From: Zelopaecilomyces penicillatus
Taxonomy: Eukaryota > Ascomycota > Sordariomycetes > Hypocreales > Pseudodiploosporaceae
Direction of reading: 5' to 3'
Length of the DNA: 64,000 nt
Assembly (NCBI GenBank): GCA_005765155.1
Contig: VCCP01000004.1
Coordinates: 682,001-746,000, forward strand
In this document: piece after piece, positions 10,524 through 21,029 of the stretch
Layout: each line of letters starts with the position of its first letter
Numbering within the stretch: position 1 is the first letter of the stretch
Made by a program: the position numbers and the translations under genes
The notes under the pieces: generated by a model
Databases searched by the model: none
Told to the model about the DNA's origin: nothing
Seen by the model: only the letters and a program-made list of their open reading frames with translations

Positions 10524-11446
10524 ATGCCTCCAGGGCTACTCACACCCGCCGCTCTGCGCGCACCGATCCCCAACCCTTCCACCCTCCTCATCCGCGCCTT
10601 CTCATCCTCCACCGCCGTTGCCTCAGCCTCAGCCTCTGCTCCTCCTCCTCCGCGCCAAAACTTCTCCCGCTCGCCATCGTCGTCGTCACACTCGTCGAGC
10701 AACAGCCTCCTCTCCATCAACAAAACCGACCGTCCTGCACGACACAACAACAGCAACAGCAATTACTACAACAAGAACAACACCTACAACAGGAGCAACA
10801 ATGCCAGCGGCGGTGGTAGCAACAATGCTTCGGGCAGTACCCCCCACCGCAGCGACGCTGCTAGTCGTCTGCTAGACCGGTACAAAGACCGCGCCGAGGC
10901 GGCTGTTCGTAGCAAGCAGGCGCAGCTTGAGTATCTGCGCAACCGCAAGAACTCGGGCGACTATCTGAAGCAGATGCCGCGTCGTTGGGATGCTGGTGAG
11001 GTCTATTCACCGCATGATCTGAGTCCTGTGGAGATGCAGAAGTGGAGGAAGAGGTCACCCCGGAGTGGTGATGTGGTTGATGCCCTAGGCATTCGTCCGT
11101 TAGACATGTACAAGGTATGCTGCACTCGTTGGTCTGTCTTTATTTCGACCCGTCTTTGTTTTTCTCTCTTTTGCCCAACACTTTGCTCGCGGATTGGACA
11201 TGTTGGCTATTTTTGATATGATGAATTGGTCACGCTAACATTGCACCTGGGCAGAACTTCTCTCTAATCCAAGAATTCACCTCTTCATCTGGCCAAATCA
11301 CACATTCCAGCGGCACGAGCCTCCGCCCCGTCAACCAACGCAAAATCGCCAAAATGATTCGACGTGTACAGGGCATGGGTATCTACCCAACCATCCACGA
11401 TCATCCCGAGATGATTAGAGACAACTTTTTCCCCGAGCGTAGGTAG
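10524..11446 (+). CDS. RSM18: Mitochondrial small-subunit ribosomal protein bS18m (Rsm18-like)
   Basis: Exons 10524..11114 and 11255..11446 are joined across a 140-bp intron (donor GTATGC, branch GCTAAC near 11234, acceptor GGGCAG); 260 residues. The first ~120 residues are a long Ser/Asn/Ala-rich, acid-poor extension that includes the mitochondrial targeting region and an NNSN/NNAS low-complexity stretch. The bS18 core spans the splice: YSPHDLSPVEMQKW, DALGIRPLDMYK, then NFSLIQEFTSSSGQI and RPVNQRKIAKMIRRVQGMGIYPTIHDHPE. The R..N.R...K.IRR.RA.G pattern is diagnostic of S18. Ends 140 bp from the stop codon of the convergent CIA84-like gene. Confidence 0.9.
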
Positions 11447-11586
11447 AGAAAAAAAAAGGATATGGATGCATATCTTATTTCATGTGGCTCTTGGTTTCGA
11501 TATATATATGTACACTAGCCCCAGGCCTCTATTATGTATAGATACATGTCCACAAATATCGTTTTCTTTTTATTTTTGGTACAGAA

Positions 11587-14033
11587 TCAGGCCTTTAAGG
11601 CTCTGTTGATCTTGAACTGACACAGCGAGTACTCATTCATTCGCCGGCCCACTTTGTTCAGTTCTGCCCACGCCTCGCGGTATCGTTTCTTCGCCCATTC
11701 CTGAAACCCTGCCTGGAAATCTTGTCCAGGAAGAGCATTATAAGCCACCCCCAGCCTATGTCATGTTAGCCAATCAATTTTGTACCCCCCCCCAAAAAAG
11801 GAAGTTTGAAGAGTACTCACGTCATCGCGTCTGGCTCGGACCCTACACAAGATGCCATGTTCAAGATGAGGCTTCGAACTTCCTTCTCGTTCCCGCTACC
11901 AGCAATGGCGCCAATATACGCATTATACACCCGCGGGGGTACCTCAAGATCCATCCTCTCAATCCTTTCCCATACCTCACGCGCCTTCTTGCACCCACCG
12001 GGTTTACGCTCAAGCGTCCAAAACACAGCCTCTAAGCTTGCGTACGATGGGCCTTCCCGAGACTGTGTGATTTCATTCCAGTAATCCAAAGCCGCCAACG
12101 GACGATCGCAGCCCGTGTGAGCCAGCATCAGCGCCGTGTATAGTTTTGTGTTTGGCTGAGCTGCTGTATCCATTTTTAACATGTTGTGGACCATGTCTAA
12201 GCCCTCTGCGTCGGGGTGTTGTGAGAAGCCTTCGAGGCATTGTATGTACGTGTCTATTGTTGGGTGGTAGGATTTATTTCGGTGTGCGCGCATGTGTCCG
12301 AATACATGTGAGGCCATGTCTGGGCGCTTACGCTCAAAGAAGGCACCTAGGAGCTTCACACGCAGTTCGAAGCTTGTATCTTGGAAAAATTGGTGTAAAA
12401 GTTGGTAGCCTCCCCAAGCTCGGGAGGTGCTGGTACTGGAATCCAGGCAAAATGTGACAAATGCATTTTGGATAACCTCACGTTCACCCTCGCTGTACAT
12501 GAAGGAATGAGCGGAAAGAATGTCCATAACCTCAAAGTGTTGATCGTTCTCCAAAAACCCCAAACAGAGCGATGCGACTGTTTCTGGTTCCAGTCTGATT
12601 TGGTCTTCTTCCGTAGACTCAAGCACTGCCAATATGAGCTTGAAATCGGGAGATGTTTGTGAACACAGAGCTACTAGATATTTGTTCGCTGACTGGCGGA
12701 ATTCATCGAATAGCTCTGGTTTCGACTCATTACTCCATGGCTCCAAGTGCCTGACTTGCTGGTAGGCTCCCTTGGCAGCAACCAAATCGTTCGATCCCAG
12801 GCGCAAGCTCAGCGCAATGAGATATGTTTCTCCATTAGGTGAGATCCCTCTTTGTGCGCTGAGCGTCAAGATCTCTTCACCCAGCGCTAGATCCTGCTTC
12901 TCGACTGCCACTCTGAGCAGACCATTGATAGTGTGTACGTCTGGTGAGAGCTCTCCGTTGCGATCCACCATATGAGACATCATGGTCTCCAGCTCCGCAA
13001 GACTCTTGCCTGTAAGAAGAATAGCTTGTAACAGGACGTCCCAGTACTTCTTTTTGGGCTGCGACTGGCCAAGCTCCACGAATAGTGGCATTGCCCATTC
13101 TTGTAAGCTATTGCGCATCGCAAAGGATGCGATAGACCGATATACCTGAACTTGAATGCCGCCTTGGTCGATTGGTTTACTGAACCAGTGTTTTGTTTCG
13201 GCAACCCGGTCTCTCCCGGCGAAAAACTCAACCATTATCACTTGAAGTCCAGAGTTGTAAGGGATACCATGACCGCTGGCATACTCCACAAGCTCCACCA
13301 GTTCTTTCTCTTTCCCTCCACCCGCAAGACCCCGAGCTACTATTTCCACCAGGTTATCTTCCTTGCTCAAGTATGTGTTGTAAAGTGGCTCGTCCCATTT
13401 TGAATACAGCGCCTCCAGCGCTTCTTCAGAACTACCAAAGATGCTTAATGATCTGACCAGATAGCTCCACTGAAGCTCGGGAGAGCGCGACTTTCCAGTA
13501 AAGTTCCCCGAAGACCACACCGCATGCAGAGCCTTGGCGAGATCGGCGTGGTTCTTGCTTCGCTCATTCGGGTTGATGTCGAGCAGAACCTGCCGAGCTA
13601 TTGAAAGGTCTGCTGAGGAGAGCTGTTTCACCTGCTGGTCGGTTTTGGAAGGTTCGGCGAGATATTCTAATAACCGACGACATTGCAGTGCCTGCGTGCT
13701 GTTCAACGGAACCTTGTGCCTTAGTTTCGACTGCATCAGCTTTCTCCATGCCTCCATAAGCTCCTTTCGCGGCGGCGGTCGCAGGTTATCGAGCATGCGA
13801 CTCCTCCAGACCATGATCTGCATCCATCCTGGCTCGTACTCGGGTTGCCTGACTTCTCGCGGCGGCTTCTGGAACAGCGCAGCTAAGAAGGCTCGCTGGA
13901 AGTCTCTTTGCGTTATTGGACTTGAGATCGGCCGTCGTCGAGTTGGGCTGGCGTATGAGGTGCACGAAGGCGGCGCTATTCTGGCTCTGCTGGCGAGGAG
14001 TCTTCGGCCATGACGGGCCAAGTTTGCCCGCAT
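11587..14033 (-). CDS. cia84: Mitochondrial PPR-like protein, complex I intermediate-associated protein 84 (CIA84-like)
   Basis: Exons 11821..14033 and 11587..11755, with a 65-bp intron (donor GTGAGT, branch GGCTAACAT, acceptor GACATAG); 793 residues. The N-terminus is Arg/Ala-rich with no early acidic residue, as in a mitochondrial presequence. A conserved block follows (EYEPGWMQIMVWR, PPRKELMEAWRKLM, LNSTQALQCRRLLEYL), as remembered from fungal CIA84. The rest is alpha-helical with degenerate 35-residue PPR-like repeats (NGETYLIALSLRLGSNDLVAAKGAY, TKLYTALMLAHTGCDRPLAALDYW). The spliced C-terminus contains LGVAYNALPGQDFQAGFQEWAKKRY. CIA84 assists assembly of the complex I membrane arm. Family call good, exact orthology moderate. 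The intron carries a C9 tract (11785-11793). Confidence 0.8.
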
Positions 14034-15236
14034 GATTGAAGTGGCTATGAATTAATGCTCCTAAAGGTTCATTAGTGGCCAATTAAAACGCCGCTGGATC
14101 TTGAATAATATACTGGACCATGTTCGAGAAAGCTCTTGACAGACATTGCTCGTTGATAAGATTTCAGCAATTGCACATTGGAGCTCTGCTGGCTTCGAGC
14201 CAATGCCGTCGCCAATAATTGTGCCGGGGTCAATGGTGGGTGGTAATTAGCCGACGTTTCCCCGAAAGGCCTCTGCATGTTGCTCCCAGTCCGGAACCAA
14301 ACTAGTACCTAATTATTCTGGACCAACCTAGCATTCCTGCTTCTGGTGGATATTGAATTGATTAAATTGCATCATACAAGCAATCGAATCCTCCTCAGCA
14401 AAGGGACATCCTGTATCTTTTGCTTATGTTGAAATGATTATGTGACTGAGCAACGGAAAGAGCCAGTTCACCCATCCAGCATGGCCGATGGTCGGCCCTG
14501 ATCATACCATGATGTCAGACACGACATGCAGGTGAAACGAACCTTGATAGCTTAACTCTTGCCAGCGCACCCACCGAAAGTTCCGTAGGTAGCTATTAGG
14601 CCCTTATTCAGTTGGGGCCGACCCTCAATCGGGACAAGCAGCATATACCAGCAAGACTGGACAAGCCTCGTTGCAGCTCAATGTAGACGATGGGCGGGAG
14701 CACACCATGTCATCGCATTGCTACCCTGCGCGGGGTTACAGCGGCTATCGCCGCCTTGTACAGGCCATTCCATCGCATCCGGCTGCGATGTTCAGGCGAC
14801 GTGCTGGCATGGATGACGGATCTAGGTATCAAGAGTCACAGACAGCAGCAATCTGCGCGTTGAACTCCATTCAGATACAAATACGAAGTACGGAGTACAA
14901 ACTCAAAACAGCATCCACCCTTGGCTTAGCGACGGAGGTACGAATGAGGTGTTGTCAAGTCGTACCCCTCGTCTCACATCATTACGAACGACTTCTCATG
15001 GGCGGGGTTAATCAACTCAATAGCTGCCCTGTTTGGTAATAGAGCTCCAGCTAACGAGTATATATTACTCACTCGTAGCCCGCATTGTCTGTGTGTCTGG
15101 CTTTGGTTATTTCTACGACTCCCTACCTGTACGTAATTGAGTAATCACCGCAGGAAATCACAGGCCGCTCTGTATCAGGACGACGGCCAAGACCGATAGA
15201 CTTCAAGCTAGAACATCCAACATAACAAACCTTAAA
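14034..15236. other. Intergenic region between CIA84-like and aldo-keto reductase genes
   Basis: Promoters of two divergent genes. An imperfect inverted repeat GAGTATATATTACTC (about 15056-15070) contains a TATA-like core about 170 bp before the reductase start. Open frames at 14072-14278 and 14671-15039 show no domain features and are not called. Confidence 0.4.
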
Positions 15237-16357
15237 ATGCCTCTCATAGCCCAGAACCCGAGAGATCGCATCATCCTCGGTCTTATGACCTTTGGTCCAA
15301 GCGAGGAGGGCGGCGCTCGAATCACAGACCTTGACACCTTCAACAAAGCTCTCGATGTCTGGCAAGCCAGGGGCTACAACGAGGTTGACACGGCCCGTGT
15401 CTATGTTGGTGGCCAACAGGAAGCATTTACGCGCGAGGCGAGCTGGATGCCGAGGGGACTCACGCTGGCTACAAAGGTCAAGTATCCGGCCCAGGACGGG
15501 GATAATGCAGCAGACAAGGTGGTAGAGTCTGTCGAGCTGAGTCTCAAGGAGCTTGGTACGAACTGCATTGATGTAAGTGCATGACAGATAGCTCACAAGA
15601 TCGCTGGCAACGCTGACGGAGGCTTTTCTTATACTAGCTCCTTTATCTTCACAAGCCGGACAGGGGCGTCCCATTTGCAGAGACGCTGGAGGCTCTGGAT
15701 GGCCTTCACAAAGCTGGCAAGTTTGTGCGCCTTGGACTCAGCAATTTCACCGCATATGAGGTTGCGGAGGTCGTCATGACGTGCAAATACAACAACTGGG
15801 TGCGCCCAACAGTCTATCAGGGCATGTACAACGCCATCACTCGCAACATTGAGCCAGAGCTGTTTACCGCCTGCCGCCGCTACGGACTCGATATTGTGGT
15901 GTACAACCCCATTGCTGGCGGACTCTTCTCTGGCAAGATCAAGTCTAAAGACATTGTCCCCGAGGGCGGCCGCTTCAGCGACTCCAATGGCATCATGGGA
16001 ACCAGGTATCGGGAGAGATATTTCCGAGAAAGCACATTCCAGGCGCTGCAGCTGATCGAGACAGCCATCGACAAGCATGAGCTGACCATGATCGAGACAG
16101 CACTGAGATGGGCGGTGCATCACTCGGGACTCAAGATCAAGGACGGCAACGATGGTATTATCATTGGGGTTTCGAGCGTCGCCCAGATAGAGAACAACCT
16201 GGACAACTTGGAGAAAGGTCCGCTGCCCGAGGAAGTCGTGAAGGCGCTGGATCAAGCCTGGCAAGTGTCCAAAGCCGATTCGGCCGAGTATTGGCATGGC
16301 GACTTGAAGTATTCGTACAACCCGCAGCAAGTCTTGTTTGGCGCGGGCGCTAAGTGA
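15237..16357 (+). CDS. Aldo-keto reductase, AKR7 (aflatoxin aldehyde reductase-like) family
   Basis: Exons 15237..15572 and 15638..16357, with a 65-bp intron (donor GTAAGT, branch CGCTGACGG, acceptor ATACTAG); 351 residues. NADPH-dependent reductase of aldehydes or ketones with a TIM-barrel fold. The catalytic tetrad is visible: Asp and Tyr in NEVDTARVYVGG, Lys in LATKVKY, His in LLYLHKPDR. Further AKR7 signatures are GLSNFTAYEVAEV, RPTVYQGMYNAITR, YNPIAGGLFSGK and the C-terminal NADPH-site pattern IIIGVSSVAQIENNL. The start is preceded by an A/C-rich leader. Likely cytosolic; the physiological substrate is unknown. Confidence 0.92.
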
Positions 16358-16784
16358 GAATAGCATCACTTTGGACTTGGAATGCAGATAATGGATACAG
16401 TCTCGCTCGATGACAAACGTCACTCAAAGCTTGCTTCAAACTGTGATCATCGCAACTGCTTTAACAGGCACTCGCACTACGTCATAATCTTCACAGTTTT
16501 CGTTTGATTAATACAGGAAAGTGAACCCACAATATATAATATAACAAGCAATCAATCGCCATGTCCCAACTTTCCATGCCAACCACTGTCCTCGCACACC
16601 TAAAGCAGGAGCGCTTTTGACCCTCCTGAACTACCTTAATTTCGATCTTGTCTTGACCAGCAACAATAATTCCATCTTTCTCACCAAACCATCTACTTAG
16701 CTTGAAGACAATAGCAAGTCAATCCACAGACACCCTCGACCATTTTGTGCACGAGCAAGACGCCTAGCAAGCATACAACGCACC

Positions 16785-17480
16785 ATGTTTCTTTCTTGGT
16801 GGTACCGATCTGCACCCAGCGACAAGATTGATAGGGACCGGCAGTCTAGCTCAACCTCGTCCTCGTCCTCGTCCTCTGCCCAGACGGAAGCGTTTACGGA
16901 AATATCGACGACGGAGTTGAGGGAGGCCGCGACAGAGCTCTCCATCAACCCACCCCCAGGCATCGCACAACCCGACATCCCATCATCCATGCTCATAATG
17001 CAGTTTCTGGCTCCCGGAATGTATTCATCGGAGCAAGCACCTATGTGGGAAGCGAAATTCATCCTCCGAACTTCCAGCATCCACGGGTTGATGGAAAGCG
17101 GGTTCAACATCAGGGAAAACATCGTCATGCACGATGAGGGATACTTTCTCACCGACTGGGAAGTTCCCAGACTTGCAACCAACCACAGGAAAGACTGGAG
17201 ATATATGCGCCGATTTGCTCTAGAACACACGAGTATTACCCCACGTTGGGCTGCTGATCTTTTACTTTTCTCACGAGAAATGCCCGTAATGGCGAATTTT
17301 GAAGTGACTCGTCTCTCCCGGTCATATATCACCGAGGCATGGGCTTGGAATGAACATGGCCTCAGAGTGTACAACTATTCGGCGTCTGATCCACTTCAGA
17401 ACCTCAACACCATCCTTGGTCACAGGCCGCTGACGGGGTGGTGGCCGTGGCCGAGAAATGATGGACCACAGCATGCATGA
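16785..17480 (+). CDS. Hypothetical protein (231 aa)
   Basis: Single open frame of 231 residues with a good start context (CACCATG). Residues 12-35 are a Ser-rich low-complexity tract. The remainder looks globular and Trp-rich (FLAPGMYSSEQAPMWEAKF, MHDEGYFLTDWEVPRL, KDWRYMRRFALEHTSITPRW). No membrane segment or signal peptide is evident. A nearly co-extensive open frame on the opposite strand (16697-17374) is Cys/Arg/Ser-rich and is judged a shadow. Family not recognised. Confidence 0.5.
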   Translation: MFLSWWYRSAPSDKIDRDRQSSSTSSSSSSSAQTEAFTEISTTELREAATELSINPPPGIAQPDIPSSMLIMQFLAPGMYSSEQAPMWEAKFILRTSSIHGLMESGFNIRENIVMHDEGYFLTDWEVPRLATNHRKDWRYMRRFALEHTSITPRWAADLLLFSREMPVMANFEVTRLSRSYITEAWAWNEHGLRVYNYSASDPLQNLNTILGHRPLTGWWPWPRNDGPQHA

Positions 17481-19062
17481 AGGACATTTGGGGAGCGGAG
17501 GGTAGTTTGAAGACTTTCATTGTCTCATTCTTTTCTTTTTGTATTGCTATTCAACATTGCAAGCGATATAAATGACAGCCAAACACACAAAAAGTGTTGT
17601 TTCTAACGTGCCACTGGTGAGATTGATGGATAACAGTCGCAAAGTGTGCACGGTGCAGCGAGGCACCATTGAGACGGCTCGTTTGATAGCACGACGCCTT
17701 GAAGACGACTAAGCTGAATTATATTGACTTTTGTTCAGATGACACTAAATCACCTGATATCTTGCCGAGAAGTTGCTTGGGAAACACATCCAGGGCTTAT
17801 TAGGCTCACTGTCGACTCTGTATAGCCATCATGTTCATTAATTTGCACGCGCACAATCACGCAATCGACGCTGATGTAGTCGGGCCTTGTAATATATCTC
17901 TGCGTGACTGATAAGATTGATTTGAGTGTCCTAGTCCTGCTCACTAACTGGTCCATCAGATAAGAGGGAAAATGCAGCTGATGCAGATGGACGACGTCAT
18001 CTCAGGTGACTTTGGGCGCCATGTGATGGATGGAGGACCTGTAAAGACATTGGATGGATGGGGGCGGCTACAGCACGGGAGAAGTATTAGGGATGCAACC
18101 CTTTATTTGCAGACGGCATGCAGAAAGGGAGTTGCAGGGACTTATATCAATAATCAAGAAATAGAGTTGATATTTATTCTAGAATTTGCTGTTCTTTTGT
18201 GGTGACAGTTGCTGTTTGGTGGGGCATTTTTGGTTGTTTCATCATTCTATTCCATAGTTCAACAAATAAACTGCAAATAAACTGCCATCAGAACCAGCTA
18301 TTGAAGTATAATCTGATACAACCTGTATAACTCCGTAGAAGGACATCCGGATCCATGTGTTTGTAGAGTAAAGTAGACTCGGACAAGATTCCAGGTTGAG
18401 TGGGGACTCCCCAGACTTTATTAGCTGCCTCCTGACCCGGGTTCCAGTATATTTTAGTGCCCTGGGTTTTGATACAACGCTGTCACAGCATGCATTCAAG
18501 CCTGCAACTTGACAGCTGGAGCCTCTTTAGGGAGGGGGGCTCAGGGGTCAATACGACAACCCCCCCCCCTGCGGAACCAGGGCACTACGTATGCATCTCG
18601 GGAAAAGTGAGCCTCTCGCCGTCTCCCTTCTTCCCAAGGGGGGCCAACCAATCAGACAACCAACGTACCAATCAAACACCCACCCCCGGTTTCTTCCCCG
18701 TGGCCGGAGATTTCTTTTCTGAGACGGTGCGATTTTGCAGAGGACAAGCGACCACCCGAACAGAACATCTTCCATCTCTTTCACACGCTCATACGCTCTC
18801 ATTACCCTCGAGTATCATCGGACAAGACAAGAACAAACATTCCTAATTCATCGCCATCGTTGTCAATCGCCAGCTACATGCACTCCAAAACGCGACATCC
18901 GCGCCAGTCCGACTACTACCCCCTGGCGGCTCGGCTCCCGCCCTCTCCTTGAAGAAGATCAACGACGACGACGACGACGACGACGACGACAACGATAATC
19001 ACAACGAACACCCACGATAATCAGCCCTCGTCGACAGCAACCCCCCCAATAATCTAATCACA
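17481..19062. other. Intergenic region with G-run/C-run pair and (ACG)n tract
   Basis: About 1.6 kb upstream of the transporter gene. A G-rich stretch (about 18531-18553) is followed by a run of about ten C (about 18561-18570), able to pair as a GC hairpin. The last 300 bp are a C/A-rich leader containing an (ACG)9-10 microsatellite (18962-18990). Open frames at 17972-18205 and 18457-18846 are not supported as genes. Confidence 0.45.
18962..18990. repeat. (ACG)n microsatellite in the transporter leader
   Basis: About nine to ten uninterrupted ACG units just upstream of the transporter start codon, in probable 5' untranslated sequence. Confidence 0.85.
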
Positions 19063-20523
19063 ATGGCTCTCGAGCCTACCCGACCAGAGCTGAACCGGCC
19101 ACGCTCCGGCGTCCCGCTGCTTTATAAACCCGTCTCCGACCAACTCGACGACGACAACGACTACTCCGGCAAGGATACGGAGCGTGGTCGTTCCTCTTCA
19201 GGCGACTTGGGCACACCGGCTAGCCTCGACTACGGCGGTCGTTTCGACACATCCGACCATGACCATCATGACCATCACCAACATCAACAACAGCGACCAA
19301 CATTCAGCAGACGCTCTACAATGCGCAGCCGCAGCCCCGGCCTCGACGCCGCCGCCCGCTCCGCCCGCAAGAAATACACCTACGCCGCCTTCTTCCTTGT
19401 CCTCAGCCTCGTCACCTTCTGCATCCAAACCGAACTAAGCTCCCACATCCAAGGCCCGCTCGGCTGGTCCAAAGCCTACTGCATGATGTACTTCACCCAC
19501 AGCTCCTGGGTGCTTCTCTGGCCGGTCCAGCTGCTCCTCCTGCGCCTACAGAAATGGGATGTTCCCTGGCCTACCTTTTGGCGCCGCCATAAACAGCTCG
19601 TCTTGTCGACGGCGCGGATGGTCGAGATGCAGACGCTGGATGTGTTTGGGCTGCCGGCGCAGAATCGGAGGAGCCCCTTGTTGTATTTGGCGAGGACGAC
19701 GGTGTTTATTACCTGTGCGTTGACGATTGCTGGGTTGAGTTGGTATGTGGCTGTTAGCATGACGACGGCGTCGGACTTGACGGCGATTTACAATTGTTCT
19801 GCCTTTTTTGCTTATGCGTTTTCTGTTCCGATCTTGAGAGAGCCCCTGCGCTTCGACAAGTCCATTGCTGTGCTTTTGGCTATCGCTGGTGTGCTTGTCG
19901 TGGCATATGGGGATACTGCATCCACCAAGGAGACGGATGATGGCCCGACCGGCCCTGGTTCGGATGCCGCGAGTAGGTTCATGGGAAACATGATCATCGG
20001 AATCGGCTCCGTGCTGTATGGACTCTACGAAGTCTTGTACAAGCGCTATGCCTGTCCTCCCGAGGGCGTGTCGCCTGGCCGAGGCATGATCTTTGCCAAC
20101 ACCTTCGGCTCCTGCATCGGCATCTTCACCGTCACCGTTCTCTGGATCCCGCTGCCCATCCTCCACTGGCTTGACATTGAACGCTTCGAGCTACCCGAGG
20201 CCTCGACCTGCTGGCTCATCTTCTTCGCCGTCATCTCCAACGCAATCTTCAGCGGCTCCTTCCTCATTCTCATCTCTCTCACGTCGCCGGTACTCTCCTC
20301 AGTCGCTGCCCTGCTGACCATCTTCATTGTCGCCATTGCCGATTGGTTCATCACCGGCCAGCCGCTTAGCCCCGCCGCTGTTCTCGGCGGCTCCATGATC
20401 ATTGTCGCATTTGCAGCTCTAAGCTGGAGCACCTACCGGGAGATGATGGAGCATGAGCTTCATAAGCGAGATGTCGACTTGACAGATAGTGATGATGAGG
20501 CTGACCTGAGCCATGAGGATTGA
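19063..20523 (+). CDS. DMT-superfamily transporter, Thi74/SLC35F-like
   Basis: Intronless, 486 residues. The N-terminal ~100 residues are hydrophilic, acidic and His-rich (DHDHHDHHQHQQQ) and probably cytosolic. From about residue 104 there are roughly ten hydrophobic segments: YTYAAFFLVLSLVTFCIQTEL, SWVLLWPVQLLLLRL, TVFITCALTIAGLSWYVAV, then the EamA-like half with TASDLTAIYNCSAFFAYAFSVPILREPL and AVLLAIAGVLVVAYGD, and a second half ending AAVLGGSMIIVAFAALSW. The SDLTAIYN-S-FFAY-FSV pattern is typical of the Thi74/SLC35F3-5 group, which includes vacuolar and thiamine-linked proteins. The substrate cannot be inferred. The C-terminal tail is acidic (DLTDSDDEADLSHED). Confidence 0.87.
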   Translation: MALEPTRPELNRPRSGVPLLYKPVSDQLDDDNDYSGKDTERGRSSSGDLGTPASLDYGGRFDTSDHDHHDHHQHQQQRPTFSRRSTMRSRSPGLDAAARSARKKYTYAAFFLVLSLVTFCIQTELSSHIQGPLGWSKAYCMMYFTHSSWVLLWPVQLLLLRLQKWDVPWPTFWRRHKQLVLSTARMVEMQTLDVFGLPAQNRRSPLLYLARTTVFITCALTIAGLSWYVAVSMTTASDLTAIYNCSAFFAYAFSVPILREPLRFDKSIAVLLAIAGVLVVAYGDTASTKETDDGPTGPGSDAASRFMGNMIIGIGSVLYGLYEVLYKRYACPPEGVSPGRGMIFANTFGSCIGIFTVTVLWIPLPILHWLDIERFELPEASTCWLIFFAVISNAIFSGSFLILISLTSPVLSSVAALLTIFIVAIADWFITGQPLSPAAVLGGSMIIVAFAALSWSTYREMMEHELHKRDVDLTDSDDEADLSHED

Positions 20524-21029
20524 CAGATACGGCGTGCGACGTAATGGCCGCTCATGACTTACTATTTCATTGACCCTCTGTTTCTTTTTTTGGTCATCTT
20601 TCCTCTCTGTGGGCTCATTCCCCGATGAGAGCTTCGATATGTTTCCTTTGGTTTCAATGTTTATGGGTACGGGTATGCGTAATGCACATGGGGTTGGCTT
20701 CTGATAGACGTAGAAGTGGATACATATTCCTCCTTGAGAGGTGGGTTAGAACACATAAGCTGGACGGAGAGCTGGCTGACATCATGATCTGGATTTGGAT
20801 ATAGAGAGCTTAGTCTCGCAAGATGCTAAATGGCGACGCAACACTGCCGCCTGGGGGCATTGCAATGCCTCAATTGACAGCCCATTTTAAACGCCCAATT
20901 CCCGTTCTACCTCTTTATGAATATGTTGTGACACAACTTGTTTACATGACATAGGGCTGCATTTTGGTTCATACGCACTGTAGTAGGAAACACCTGTGAG
21001 GTCCTGCCCCACCACCACCCTCTTGTCCC

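Noticed and set aside
16697..17374. Minus-strand 225-codon open frame opposite the 231-aa hypothetical
   Set aside because: Poor composition (Cys/Arg/Ser) and no start context compared with the plus-strand frame; treated as a shadow.
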